Below are positions 52,319-61,520 of a stretch of 64,000 nucleotides of DNA, piece after piece. The stretch covers positions 386,222 through 450,221 of the forward strand of contig VXNX01000013.1 in NCBI GenBank assembly GCA_009840385.1, read 5' to 3'. The stretch is from Candidatus Dadabacteria bacterium (GTDB taxonomy: Bacteria > Desulfobacterota_D > UBA1144 > Nemesobacterales > Nemesobacteraceae). The position numbers and the translations under genes are program-made. Each line of letters starts with the position of its first letter. The first letter of the stretch is position 1. The notes under the pieces are model-generated. The model did not search any database. It saw only the letters and a list, made by a program, of their open reading frames with translations, and had not been told where the DNA came from.

Positions 52319-52534
52319 ATGAGTAAAACCACTCTAGAAAAATTTGGTCAGAAAGTACGGGAAGAAAGGCTTAAACAAGGACTTTCGCAAGAGGAGCTTG
52401 CTGCAAGGGCAAGAGTTCACAGAACTTACATTGGAATGATTGAAAGAGCTGAGAAGAACATAACTTTAGAAAACATAGAGAAGATTGCGACGGCTTTGAA
52501 GTTAAAAATAAATGACCTGTTAACATTTGAATAA
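52319..52534 (+). CDS. XRE-type control (C) protein of a restriction-modification system
   Basis: A 71-residue protein that is a single helix-turn-helix domain (KVREERLKQGLSQEELAARA, then VHRTYIGMIERAEKNITLEN). Size, position before the endonuclease gene and the tandem palindromes upstream all fit a C protein that delays endonuclease expression until the host DNA is methylated. The endonuclease frame starts inside its last codons. Base composition is AT-rich like the rest of the island. Confidence 0.85.
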   Translation: MSKTTLEKFGQKVREERLKQGLSQEELAARARVHRTYIGMIERAEKNITLENIEKIATALKLKINDLLTFE

Positions 52535-53474
52535 TACAAACAAAAACATCCTGAAAGATTTTGGAGTAAGTGAGCAAACCTTTTACGAAGCACTAAGGTC
52601 AAGTCCAAATGCAAGGGGCTATATACTAGGTGCTATCAGTGAGATATTGCTTAAAGACCACCTTGAAGCAAAAGGTTATAAAGTAGTTAGAATCAAGGAG
52701 AAACCGAGTGGTGGCAACAAAGCGAAAAATGACCAAGCAAGAGGCGATTTTTACATCAGAAAGAAGGGGAAAAAGGCCAAGAAGTGGCTAGTAATCGAAA
52801 GCAAAGGATTAAAAAGCAATTCCGAGTTTCGAGGTGGAAAACTTGATAATCCTAAGAAGGTTTTCAGATTTCTTAAAAATCGCATATTTAACGTGCAAAC
52901 CAAAGAGGCAATTTTCAACAAAGGGTCTGATAAATATTCAAAGGCAAAGCTATCTTTCAAAAAGAAAAACCCGAGAAAAAGGTTTCCCGATTTCAAGTGG
53001 GACCATAATTTCCCTGGACCAGAATGCTATAATCTTGACGACCTTTGGAGCAATGAAGATGAACTTAAAGAATGGGTTTTTTCTCTAGACAAAAAATTTT
53101 TCACAGAAGATGCTTATAGAGATGTTGCAGGTGCTATTGCAATACTGGAAACTCACCAACCAACTAGAAGAAAAGGAATTAAAACCGATATAATTCAGGC
53201 TGCTCCACTCGTTAGTGATTTTAATATTATGAGTATCGATTTATTTTTGAGAACTGGAAAGCATGAGTTCGTATTTACAAACAGTGAAAAAATTAGTCAT
53301 TCTCCAACATCACCGGAACATTTATATCAGAATTACACAATTGATATATTGGTCAAAGACAAAAAAGACAACCCTGTAATCCAACCTCCTTGGTATGATG
53401 ATATTGATATTTGCATACAAGAAACGAACCCAATGTATAGAAAAATCGATCACTCGCAAATAGATGATAGGTAG
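52527..53474 (+). CDS. Predicted PD-(D/E)xK restriction endonuclease
   Basis: 315 residues, no named family recognised. A nuclease core is visible near the N-terminus: a helix with acidic residues (GAISEILLKDHLEAKGYKVV), D74 in QARGDFYIRKK, and E91-x-K93 in KKWLVIESKGLKS, the D...ExK order. It starts with TTG at 52527, overlapping the control gene by 8 bases, as endonuclease genes in C-controlled systems commonly do. The methyltransferase gene follows after 188 bases on the same strand. AT-rich. Confidence 0.75.
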   Translation: MNNTNKNILKDFGVSEQTFYEALRSSPNARGYILGAISEILLKDHLEAKGYKVVRIKEKPSGGNKAKNDQARGDFYIRKKGKKAKKWLVIESKGLKSNSEFRGGKLDNPKKVFRFLKNRIFNVQTKEAIFNKGSDKYSKAKLSFKKKNPRKRFPDFKWDHNFPGPECYNLDDLWSNEDELKEWVFSLDKKFFTEDAYRDVAGAIAILETHQPTRRKGIKTDIIQAAPLVSDFNIMSIDLFLRTGKHEFVFTNSEKISHSPTSPEHLYQNYTIDILVKDKKDNPVIQPPWYDDIDICIQETNPMYRKIDHSQIDDR

Positions 53475-53662
53475 TCAATTGCAACCCCTTATATATGTAG
53501 GCATTTGAAGACCGACCCCCAAATCTTAGCGAGATACAGAAGTTATTTACAATCCTGAAACACTTCTGTATTATCTCTTTTATTGCATCATTGATAATTA
53601 AATCCTAGTATTGGTGTGTACAGTAAACAGACCAAAATTCAGGTTTTCTATTAGTAAAAACT

Positions 53663-55765
53663 ATGAGTCAAATTACACTTCCCTTATTTCCCCCTTCTGA
53701 GCAAACATCTTCCTTAGAAAAAAGCGATAAATTACTAAAAGTCTTTGAAGATGTTCATAACCATATTTACGCTAACGATGGCTTGTTCCCAGAACAGGCT
53801 TTGGAAGAAACAATAAAAATACTTTTTCTGAAAATTTTCGATGAAAAAAACAAAAAATTTGAATTCAAAATTACATCATCAGAGTATGAAAACATTATCA
53901 ACGGGAAAAACGAAAGCGATTTTCTTAGCAGGCTCTACAAGCTACAAGAAAACACTTTTACTTATTTCTCGGACCTCTTTGAAAAAGATGAAAAAATAAA
54001 ATTAAAAGATAATTCGCTTGCTTTTGTCTTCAATAAGCTTCAGAACATTGACCTTCTAAATTCTTCAAATGATGTTAAAGGTCTCGCTTTTCAAAAATTC
54101 ATACATGCCTCGCAGAGAGTTGGGAGAGGACAATTCTTCACTCCTGAACAAGTGGTTAAACTGTGTGTTGAAATAATACAACCAAAATCAAACGAGAAAG
54201 TCCTAGATCCAGCTTGCGGAAGTGGGGGTTTCCTGAGTTCAACTTTGCAATATATCTACTTAAACGAACCTGGTAAAGCTAAAGATTTCGCTAGAAACAA
54301 TGCTTATGGAATCGAGATAAACAAAACGGCCGCTACGGTCGCAAAAATGATGATGATTTTAGATGGCGACGGTTTCTGCAACATTATCCGACATGACTCA
54401 TTATCTGATTGGAATAGTATTGATGCAGAATTAAATAAAACCAGCAAAACCAACTTAAAAACATATCGAAATTATTTTGATATTGTTCTCACAAATCCAC
54501 CTTTCGGTACACAAGGCAAAATTACTAGTAAATCAATACTTAAAAACTTTGACTTAGGTTACAAATGGAATGAATTTGATTCTAAGTTTTACAAAAGCGG
54601 GGACCTGTTGCATGGACAGGTCCCGGAAATCTTATTCATTGAAAGATGTTTAAAGTTTTTAAAACCTGGAGGTAGAATGGCAATCGTTTTACCCAATGGT
54701 GATTTTGAGAACTCTAGCCTTTCTTATCTTCGTAATTATATAAAAGAACAAGCGGATGTGCTTGATATTATCAAGCTACCTCAAGAAACATTTATTCCAT
54801 CGGGTACAGGAGTGAAAACCTCTATTTTATTTTTAAAAAAGAAAAACGATGAAAAACCAACTGAAAAAATATATTTTGCTCAAGTAACAAAATTGGGCTA
54901 TGCAGGAAACAAGAATGGGTCTTTAATTTATAAAAAAGATAATTCAGGAAATATACAAAAAAATGAAAAAGGAGAATTCAAAGTAGATGAGGATATTTCT
55001 GATGTTATTTCTTCATACATAAATTTCAAAAAAGATAAAAAATTTAATAACACTGAAAATGCCTTTTTGATAAATAGAGACGACTTAAACTACATGCGAC
55101 TGGATTTCGAGTTTTATAAACCGAGCTACAGAGAAACCGAGAAAATTCTTCTAAAAAATGGTGCTAAAAGACTTGGAAATTTACTGGATATAAAAAAAGC
55201 GAAGTCAAGCAAACTTAAGCAAAGAAATCTCACCGTTCGCTATGTAGAATTGTCCGACATTAGCACACAGTACAATGAAATAACAAATGCGACAGAGCAG
55301 CTTGTTCATGAGTTACCAAGCAGAGCATCATACGAATTAAAAGAGGGTGACATAATCACCGCTGTAGCGGGCAACTCCATTGGTACAAATAACCATGTTT
55401 CAGCATACGTAACAAAAAAATATGATGGCTGTATTTGTACAAACGGATTTAGAGTTTTCAGTAAAAGAAAAAGAAATACACTAGACAAAGAATCCTTATA
55501 TCAACAGGGTTCTAATTTTGACGAAGAAGTATTAAACCCATTTTATCTATTATATTTTCTTAAGTCTAAATATTTTCTCGACCAAGTGTATCGATTCAGA
55601 ACCGGGGCTGCCATACCATCATTGTTAGATTCTGATTTACTTAATATTTTGATTCTAGTCCCAAGCAAAGAGGAACAGAATAGAATAGGAAAGATCGTAA
55701 AAAAGGGTTTTGAGCAGAGAAGAAAATATCAAGATCAAATTAACAACTTAAAAATTAACATATAG
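53663..55765 (+). CDS. N6-adenine DNA methyltransferase with fused specificity domain (M-S)
   Basis: 700 residues. An N-terminal helical part (1-140) resembles HsdM. The methyltransferase domain has QKFIHASQRVGRGQFFTPEQ, SAM motif I DPACGSGGF (182-190) and catalytic motif NPPFG (278-282). From about residue 475 the protein turns into a HsdS-like target-recognition domain (LSDISTQYNEITNATE; EGDIITAVAGNSIGTNNHVS; FRTGAAIPSLLDSDLLNILI), ending in a coiled coil. Modification and recognition are thus on one chain, as in type IIG/IIB-like enzymes, but the nuclease is a separate gene and no HsdR exists here. Confidence 0.92.
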   Translation: MSQITLPLFPPSEQTSSLEKSDKLLKVFEDVHNHIYANDGLFPEQALEETIKILFLKIFDEKNKKFEFKITSSEYENIINGKNESDFLSRLYKLQENTFTYFSDLFEKDEKIKLKDNSLAFVFNKLQNIDLLNSSNDVKGLAFQKFIHASQRVGRGQFFTPEQVVKLCVEIIQPKSNEKVLDPACGSGGFLSSTLQYIYLNEPGKAKDFARNNAYGIEINKTAATVAKMMMILDGDGFCNIIRHDSLSDWNSIDAELNKTSKTNLKTYRNYFDIVLTNPPFGTQGKITSKSILKNFDLGYKWNEFDSKFYKSGDLLHGQVPEILFIERCLKFLKPGGRMAIVLPNGDFENSSLSYLRNYIKEQADVLDIIKLPQETFIPSGTGVKTSILFLKKKNDEKPTEKIYFAQVTKLGYAGNKNGSLIYKKDNSGNIQKNEKGEFKVDEDISDVISSYINFKKDKKFNNTENAFLINRDDLNYMRLDFEFYKPSYRETEKILLKNGAKRLGNLLDIKKAKSSKLKQRNLTVRYVELSDISTQYNEITNATEQLVHELPSRASYELKEGDIITAVAGNSIGTNNHVSAYVTKKYDGCICTNGFRVFSKRKRNTLDKESLYQQGSNFDEEVLNPFYLLYFLKSKYFLDQVYRFRTGAAIPSLLDSDLLNILILVPSKEEQNRIGKIVKKGFEQRRKYQDQINNLKINI

Positions 55766-55843
55766 TCTAGAAAGAAATTATTGCAAAAGTCAGCAAACTG
55801 GAAGAAGGGTCACCAAAGTAGAACGAAAAACTTGAATGGGCAC

Positions 55844-57802
55844 CTAAGACGCAAGATCAAAAGTGAGCCTTCTTCTTTCCAGGTCAGCTGACACGAGTTT
55901 TACGCGAACATCCTCTCCGAGTTCAAACCACTTCCTTTTCTTGCCCTTGTGTTTGTAAAGGTGCTCGGGGATGAGTCCTTCGACGAAGTGTTCCTTTATT
56001 TCTATGAATACTCCGAAGGGATGTATGCTGAGTATTTTCCCGTGGAATACTTCGCCCACGCGAGTTTTCATGAAATTCGCAGTCTCGAGGTTCATGAACT
56101 GACGTTCCGCGCCCTCTGCCGCCCTCTCCAGAATCGAGCAGCGTTCGGCAATCTTTTTGAGAAGAGCGGAATCGTAGGAAGGGTCTTTTTTTTCCAGTAT
56201 ATCGTCGACAATCCTGTGAACAACAAGATCGGGATACCTTCTTATGGGCGAAGTGAAGTGGGTGTAATCATCTATCGCAAGACCGAAATGGGGAACATGC
56301 TTTGTCGAGTAGACAGCTTTTTTAAGCGCGCGCAGAATCATGAAATTTATCTGTTCCCGGTCCCGTCTTCCCGAAGCGGTCTTCATCACCGCCTGAATGT
56401 CAGGCTGTTTTGCTCTTGCTCCCAGGTTCGCCTTGATTCCTATTTTGAGAAGGCTTTCGCGCAACTGCTTTATTGAATCCGGGTCAGGAGGCTCATGAAT
56501 TCTGTAGATCGATTCGAAACCGTTTCTAAAGACAAAGTCCGCAACTACGGAGTTAGCCATGATCATGAACTCCTCTATTATCTCGTGGGCCGTGTTTCGC
56601 TTAAACCTGTCGACGTCTCTTACCTCTCCTGAGGAATTGCGAAGCAGCACAGCCTCGGGAAAATCGAAGTCAAGACCGCCTTTTCCGATTCTAAGCTCCT
56701 TGAGCTTGCCATAGAGCTCTCTCATCACAAGCAGGGAAGAAGTTATGCTTTTGCTAAGTGAGGAGGAGGCAGTACCATTTCCCTCCAAAACGGCCGCGGC
56801 CTTGGAATAGGTGAGCCTCGCGGAGCTTTTTATCACGCTGTTGTATATCCTTGAGTCTTTAAGTCTTCCCGAGGAATCAAAATCCATCTCGACTGTTTTG
56901 GTAAGCCGTCTTTTTCTCGGTCGCAGGCTGCAGAGATCATTCGAGAGCCGCTTGGGAAGCATGGGAATAACCCTGTCCGAGAGATAAGTGCTGGTGGCCC
57001 TGCGCGCGGCCTCCTCATCGCACGCGCTCCCGGAAAGCACGTAATGAGAAACATCCGCTATGCTTACCCAGAGTCTGTATCCCTTGCCCTTGCGGATTCT
57101 TTTTATGCCCACCGCATCGTCAAAATCCTTTGCGTCATCCCCGTCTATGGTGAAAATGGTTTCCCCCTCAAGATTCACCCTCGCCGAAAGATCACCGTTT
57201 GAGAATTCCGCGTTCAGGTTGCCGACCTCTTTGATCACGTTGCGCGAAAAACCCTTCGGAAGACTGTACTCGGAAATAATCCCTTTTTTCTCGGTTTCGA
57301 TTTCTCCAGATATCCCAAGACGCTCGGTCACTCTCGCCGATGTTTTCCCAAGCCCAATCTCTATAACCACGAGTTCCCCGTCGGAGAAGCTCCTTTTCCC
57401 CCCTCTGCTTTCAATCTCACACTCGGGAATCTCCGTCTTTCTCGGGCATGCAACAAAACCCCTTGGGGTTTTTCGCAGGTCGGCCAAAACCCTCAGGGAG
57501 TTCCCGTTTGACAGGCCGTTTGACCCGATCTTTTTCCGGTTCCCGTTTAAAGTGTGACCGGGAAAATTCGGACGCCGGTGATCTTTCCCGGCGGATTTTT
57601 TCCCGTATTTTCCAAGGCGGTAGCGCCCTTTGGAGGTCCTTTTGATCGTACCCTCAAGAACCATGCGCTCAAGTGTAGCACGGAGGTTTTTTCTTTTTCT
57701 CTCGGGTATCTTAAGCTCCCGGAGAATTTTTTGCTCGGAGAGGCTTTTGCCCTCTTTTTCGCTAAGCAGCCTCAGTACCCGTGACTCCCTTTTACTCAAC
57801 AT
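55844..57802 (-). CDS. rnr: Ribonuclease R
   Basis: 3'-5' exoribonuclease of the RNB family, 652 residues. An N-terminal winged-helix segment (1-65) and a basic linker come first, then cold-shock domains. The catalytic motif is TIDGDDAKDFDDAV with D220, D226, D228 and D229. FASPIRRYPDLVVHR-type sequence (HFTSPIRRYPDLVVHRIV) marks the active-site region, and a C-terminal S1 domain follows (GKILSIHPFGVFIEIKEHFV). Shorter than E. coli RNase R because the basic tail is absent. Confidence 0.95.
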   Translation of the reverse strand: MLSKRESRVLRLLSEKEGKSLSEQKILRELKIPERKRKNLRATLERMVLEGTIKRTSKGRYRLGKYGKKSAGKDHRRPNFPGHTLNGNRKKIGSNGLSNGNSLRVLADLRKTPRGFVACPRKTEIPECEIESRGGKRSFSDGELVVIEIGLGKTSARVTERLGISGEIETEKKGIISEYSLPKGFSRNVIKEVGNLNAEFSNGDLSARVNLEGETIFTIDGDDAKDFDDAVGIKRIRKGKGYRLWVSIADVSHYVLSGSACDEEAARRATSTYLSDRVIPMLPKRLSNDLCSLRPRKRRLTKTVEMDFDSSGRLKDSRIYNSVIKSSARLTYSKAAAVLEGNGTASSSLSKSITSSLLVMRELYGKLKELRIGKGGLDFDFPEAVLLRNSSGEVRDVDRFKRNTAHEIIEEFMIMANSVVADFVFRNGFESIYRIHEPPDPDSIKQLRESLLKIGIKANLGARAKQPDIQAVMKTASGRRDREQINFMILRALKKAVYSTKHVPHFGLAIDDYTHFTSPIRRYPDLVVHRIVDDILEKKDPSYDSALLKKIAERCSILERAAEGAERQFMNLETANFMKTRVGEVFHGKILSIHPFGVFIEIKEHFVEGLIPEHLYKHKGKKRKWFELGEDVRVKLVSADLERRRLTFDLAS

Positions 57803-57848
57803 TGTATTAGTTCAGCTCTCCAGCCGCGGTGATTCCCTGTTTTAAGAA

Positions 57849-57876
57849 TTGAAATTTGCGCGGTCTTATATACAAT
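57849..57876 (+). promoter_or_regulatory. Promoter of the small membrane protein gene
   Basis: TTGAAA (57849-57854), a 16-base spacer and TACAAT (57871-57876) precede the small gene at 57915; transcription would begin near 57883. A GGAG sits eight bases before its ATG. Confidence 0.55.
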
Positions 57877-57914
57877 AGTGCCGTTTTTATTAATTCTGCT
57901 TACTGGAGTTTCGT

Positions 57915-58097
57915 ATGCTTAGAACAAACATCCTCGGAGGAATTCTTATAACCGCACTCGTTCTCTTTATAATCGGTTTCGGAATTTCCCTCAAATTTTC
58001 ACTTGACTGGTCTTTTTACTTCAAGACTCTCTCGGTAGTCGGCGCGGTCGCGCTTGCGGTTTCCTTGATAATCCACCTTATACCTTCAAGAAACTGA
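57915..58097 (+). CDS. Small two-helix membrane protein
   Basis: 60 residues with two hydrophobic segments (GILITALVLFIIGFGISL and LSVVGAVALAVSLIIHL) joined by a short polar turn. No family recognised. It is supported as a real gene by a promoter upstream, a Shine-Dalgarno (GGAG), and a hairpin terminator beginning two bases past its stop. Function unknown. Confidence 0.65.
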   Translation: MLRTNILGGILITALVLFIIGFGISLKFSLDWSFYFKTLSVVGAVALAVSLIIHLIPSRN

Positions 58098-58098
58098 T

Positions 58099-58130
58099 CT
58101 GGTACGCGGAATTTCTTACCAGTTTTTTCT
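58099..58130 (+). terminator. Rho-independent terminator of the small membrane protein gene
   Basis: CTGGTA (58099-58104) and TACCAG (58117-58122) form a 6-base stem, followed by six T (58123-58128). It lies directly after the stop codon and before the end of the convergent pilM. Confidence 0.7.
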
Positions 58131-58135
58131 CCTAT

Positions 58136-59221
58136 TCACAAACCCCTAAGCGCAAGGCCTACTGCAACTGTCATCTTCGGGGCCAGATGCTCGATGTACT
58201 CCGAGTCAAAACGCGAATCCGAAACAGCGATATTGCGAAAAGGATTTGAAATCTCAACTGATGTCCCCGTAGCATCCCCTAACGCGTCAGGCATGGTAGC
58301 GATCTTGGAAGATCCCCCAGAAAGGATTATGCGGGCAAGCCCGCCTCCTGCATCGTCCAGAAACGTTTTTATCTCACCCACGGCACGGGCGACAAAATCG
58401 GCGAAAACAGAGGTTATCTCATCATATCTGCCGTAACCCTTTATGCTGCACTTTATTCTCTCCGCCTCCTCATAGGTGATCTTGAACTTCTCCATAAGGC
58501 GGAGCGTGACCCATTGCCCTCCAAACGGAATGTCTCTCAGCATGAAAGGCACGCCGTCGTCCAAAACGCTCAGATTGATCACCGACGCCCCAATGTCTAC
58601 AAGTGCCACTTTCTCGCCGCGAACTGCACAGGAAACCGCGTAGGCGTTTGAAAGGGCCATGGCGTCAATATCAATTACCCGAGCGCGAAGGCCCGCGGTG
58701 GAAACCAAGTTTTTATATCCCTGCGCCGTTTTTTTCGAAACCGCAGCGATCAGCACCGGGACCTCCGCTGATTTTCCGTTGCGCCGGAAAAGCGGAGTAT
58801 AGCTGTAATTAACCCCGCCAACGTTTCTCCGAAGACTGGTGCTCACAAGGTCCGGAACAAGCTTTTCCATGTCATTTCTGAGAAGAGTTTTGGGAACACT
58901 GACGATTTTTAAAGCAACGGCTTCGCCGGAGAGACCTATGGCTACCCTTCTTGCCTTTATGCCGAGTTTTGAAACAAGATTTGAGATGACCGCCGAAACC
59001 ACGTCTCCCTTTGAAACCGACTTGCCGGTTATAGCGCCGCTTGGGAGCATAGCCTCTCCAATATTCTCAAGCCGGTAATTTCCGCCCTCGTAGGCAAATT
59101 CCACGACCTTAACGGAATTTGAACCTATATCCACTCCAACCATGGAGTCTTTCCCCTCGGAGGACGAATCCGGGCGGTGAAGTTTGCCAAAAGCCAATTT
59201 TTTAAACGGAGAAATCAACAA
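58136..59221 (-). CDS. pilM: PilM-like actin-fold ATPase
   Basis: 361 residues of the PilM/FtsA-like family, which in type IV pilus machines forms a cytoplasmic ring bound to PilN. The phosphate-1 motif MVGVDIGSNSVKVVEF (about 27-42), EKVALVDIGASVINLSVL and RIILSGGSSKIATMPDAL fit the actin fold. No pilN, pilO, pilP or pilQ follows: the next DNA is an unrelated gene on the other strand. It is instead the last gene of an XRE-sensor-lipoprotein operon, 15 bases behind the lipoprotein, which suggests a role outside a standard pilus locus. Confidence 0.88.
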   Translation of the reverse strand: MLISPFKKLAFGKLHRPDSSSEGKDSMVGVDIGSNSVKVVEFAYEGGNYRLENIGEAMLPSGAITGKSVSKGDVVSAVISNLVSKLGIKARRVAIGLSGEAVALKIVSVPKTLLRNDMEKLVPDLVSTSLRRNVGGVNYSYTPLFRRNGKSAEVPVLIAAVSKKTAQGYKNLVSTAGLRARVIDIDAMALSNAYAVSCAVRGEKVALVDIGASVINLSVLDDGVPFMLRDIPFGGQWVTLRLMEKFKITYEEAERIKCSIKGYGRYDEITSVFADFVARAVGEIKTFLDDAGGGLARIILSGGSSKIATMPDALGDATGTSVEISNPFRNIAVSDSRFDSEYIEHLAPKMTVAVGLALRGL

Positions 59222-59236
59222 AACGAGGATGGAAGA

Positions 59237-59599
59237 CTACTCTTCCAAAAGGTCGTAATATATTTGTACTTCCCTGGAATGGGCTTCCGGGGGAAGATTA
59301 TCGAAACTGGCCGTGAAGAAAAAGCTTTGCGCCGGATCAAGTATATCCCCTTCTTCAACAAGGGCAGAGGTTGCGGCAAGGGCGTTTCCGTCCGAATCCT
59401 TCACGAAGATAACAACATAGACCGACTGCACGGGGAAATTCGCCGTGTTCACGACGGCGCCGTTAAAATCCACGCTCCCGTCAAAGTTCTCAGTCTCGAG
59501 AACGGGCCCGTCAAGCTCGACGGCGGATTCTTCCGCGATACAGGCCGCAAGGAAAAGAACCCCAAAAACAAAGGATATTATCAGAAAACTTTTTTTCAT
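59237..59599 (-). CDS. Lipoprotein with FxLYD-like domain
   Basis: 120 residues. A lipoprotein signal (KKSFLIISFVFGVLFLAAC, Cys at 20) is followed by one immunoglobulin-like FxLYD-type beta domain: GAVVNTANFPVQSVYVVIF, DSDGNALAATSALV and LDPAQSFFFTASF. Such domains are common in small secreted proteins and are thought to mediate binding. Its ATG overlaps the stop of the upstream sensor-like gene by four bases. Confidence 0.85.
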   Translation of the reverse strand: MKKSFLIISFVFGVLFLAACIAEESAVELDGPVLETENFDGSVDFNGAVVNTANFPVQSVYVVIFVKDSDGNALAATSALVEEGDILDPAQSFFFTASFDNLPPEAHSREVQIYYDLLEE

Positions 59600-60360
59600 T
59601 TTTCCGGTTTAGTACCCACGTTTGAAATCGAAATGACGTTCCTTGAGTCCGCGGTTTTTTCCTCCGGAGATTTTTTATCCTCCGAAGCGTGATCTTCTAT
59701 TATGTCTCCTAGCACCTTGTGCATAAGCTTAAGGGCACTTATGGAGTGTTCCTTCAGGTAACCCTCTCCGCCAAAAGGTATCTCTTCTTTTCTCCTTCTG
59801 AGAAACAGATGAAGAATGAAGGCCTGGTTGTTAAGCACCACTAAAATGGCTACATAAAGCAAAAAGTTGTCGGCGAAGACCTTTTTCATCAACGTTTTCG
59901 TATCGGAGTCGATTTTAACTATGCCGAGCGGCCCGTCGGCCTGCGGAGCGAGAAACGGAACGGAAACGGAAATCTTCCCTGCATATTTCTCAACCGAGTA
60001 TCCCTCGGGAGGATAAGAATTTTCCAGAAAATGCCCGGAAGCTATTTCATTTTCTCCCTGTTTCGTAAAAGTGACGCTGAAAAACTTTGGGGAAACGCCG
60101 AAAGTGTTAAACAGTTTTTCCCTGCCCAGCCTTTCGTCAAGAAAAAGATAGAATTCGTCGCTTGTGGATGCTTCCCCATGGTCTCTGTAAAAGGTGGTTG
60201 CCTGGTCCCCTATTGTTTCGGCAATAGCTCGTGTCCTCGTGACGAATTCTTTTTTCGCGTTGTCAAACTGGAAATAAAACACCACCCCTATAAGGGCGAT
60301 AATGCCCAATTCAACCATGGATATTTTGAACAACAATCCAAGTTTTTGGTTCAGGCGCAT
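59596..60360 (-). CDS. Sensor-like membrane protein with extracytoplasmic domain
   Basis: 254 residues, family not recognised. One helix (VELGIIALIGVVFYFQF) near the N-terminus, then about 140 residues outside the membrane, then a second helix (NFLLYVAILVVLNNQAFILH) and a cytoplasmic tail of about 75 residues with a helical start and a charged, disordered end. The outer domain looks like a Cache/PAS-type ligand sensor of chemoreceptors and kinases (SVPFLAPQADGPLGIVKIDS), but no kinase, HAMP or methyl-accepting domain follows. It overlaps the XRE gene by 10 bases and the lipoprotein gene by 4. Confidence 0.75.
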   Translation of the reverse strand: MRLNQKLGLLFKISMVELGIIALIGVVFYFQFDNAKKEFVTRTRAIAETIGDQATTFYRDHGEASTSDEFYLFLDERLGREKLFNTFGVSPKFFSVTFTKQGENEIASGHFLENSYPPEGYSVEKYAGKISVSVPFLAPQADGPLGIVKIDSDTKTLMKKVFADNFLLYVAILVVLNNQAFILHLFLRRRKEEIPFGGEGYLKEHSISALKLMHKVLGDIIEDHASEDKKSPEEKTADSRNVISISNVGTKPEK

Positions 60361-60764
60361 TTTACGAATTCTTCAAGTATCTTGCGTAATTTTTTGTCTT
60401 GGGAATGACGGAGAAGCATGAATATCATTCCGGCAAAATCCTTTTTTATCTCTCCGTCAAGGCTTCTGTAAAGCTTAACGAGCATCTTCTCCTCGTTTGT
60501 GAGAACCTCGAGTTCCTGCTCGGATATGGCTTCTTTATCGATGAATCTTTTGAGTCTCTCAGCCCTTGAAACGCTCCATATTTCTTCAACCTTGACCCCC
60601 AATATTGAAGATATCTGCCGGCAGCGATCAAGAGAGGGTGCGTCAACCTTCCCTGTCTCAAGCTGATGTATATACACGCTTGAAACGTCAAGAGATCGAG
60701 CTAGATTCTCCTGTGTAATTTTTTTTCTCTTCCTTATCCTCTTTAGATAATCTCCAAATTTCAT
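60351..60764 (-). CDS. XRE-family transcriptional regulator with helical tail
   Basis: 137 residues: an N-terminal helix-turn-helix (FGDYLKRIRKRKKITQENLA, then RSLDVSSVYIHQLETGKVDA) and a C-terminal helical region of about 65 residues (EEKMLVKLYRSLDGEIKKDF). First gene of the four-gene run ending in pilM, with CGGAGGAG before its ATG. It probably regulates the operon, perhaps in response to the sensor-like protein; that is inference. Confidence 0.85.
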   Translation of the reverse strand: MKFGDYLKRIRKRKKITQENLARSLDVSSVYIHQLETGKVDAPSLDRCRQISSILGVKVEEIWSVSRAERLKRFIDKEAISEQELEVLTNEEKMLVKLYRSLDGEIKKDFAGMIFMLLRHSQDKKLRKILEEFVKCA

Positions 60765-60889
60765 TTAAAACTCCTCCGAGAATAAAATAGTCCTATGTAT
60801 GGCAAGTTTAACCTAATGTATATAACAAAACAACTTGGCAAGACGCACCTCGGCTAAGACAGTTTAAAAACCTGGAACAGAAAAAAGAA

Positions 60890-61330
60890 TCAGAACGACG
60901 CGCAGGTGGCTTTAACCTCGCGCAAAACCCCCTGCTGGGAGAACCTCTGCTTGTACTCCTCGATAATCCTGTCTATTCCGGGAGCGGAGTCGGCATCAGG
61001 CGGGACGAGTATTATAAGTACCTTAGTATCCTCTTTTATCAGATTTCCTGCGGAGTCCGTGTACTGTCCATAGGCATCTAAGACGGTAAGACCGGCTGGA
61101 AACTCCACAGTGATGGTATCTTCGAGAAAACCTTCCCACTGCTGATCACTAACGACCTGGGGATTATCCGCATCTCCACGCCCGAAAAAAAGCCTGTATT
61201 CGGTATAGGGTTCGGTGCCGTCAGGACATGGGTTTGTCTGTGCCTCGGAAGAACATGAAAGGATAAGAGCGCAAGCCGCAAGAGCGACAACAGTGGCGAG
61301 AGCGCCAGACATCCGATTAAGCTTCGACAT
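60890..61330 (-). CDS. DUF3574 lipoprotein
   Basis: 146 residues. Lipoprotein signal with lipobox LILSC (Cys near residue 26), then the DUF3574 core: YRLFFGRGDAD, VSDQQWEGFLEDTITVEFPA, GLTVLDAYGQYTDSAG and KVLIILVPP. Function of the family is unknown. The gene lies just downstream of tRNA-Phe on the same strand, 46 bases away. Confidence 0.85.
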   Translation of the reverse strand: MSKLNRMSGALATVVALAACALILSCSSEAQTNPCPDGTEPYTEYRLFFGRGDADNPQVVSDQQWEGFLEDTITVEFPAGLTVLDAYGQYTDSAGNLIKEDTKVLIILVPPDADSAPGIDRIIEEYKQRFSQQGVLREVKATCASF

Positions 61331-61376
61331 AAATCACCTCGCTCAAGTGTCCCTGTAAGAACGTGACAAAATGATG

Positions 61377-61449
<73 letters not shown>

Positions 61450-61520
61450 AGAAACAAACGGGCTTTAATTCTACCCGAAGAAAATATTTCGTTTCAAGAA
61501 AGAGTGCCTCTTCGTTCATA

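Noticed and set aside
52080-55843. Search for a second tRNA-Ser end (attR) and an integrase for the restriction island
   Set aside because: No repeat of the tRNA 3' end and no recombinase gene found on the far side, so integration at the tRNA remains only positional inference.
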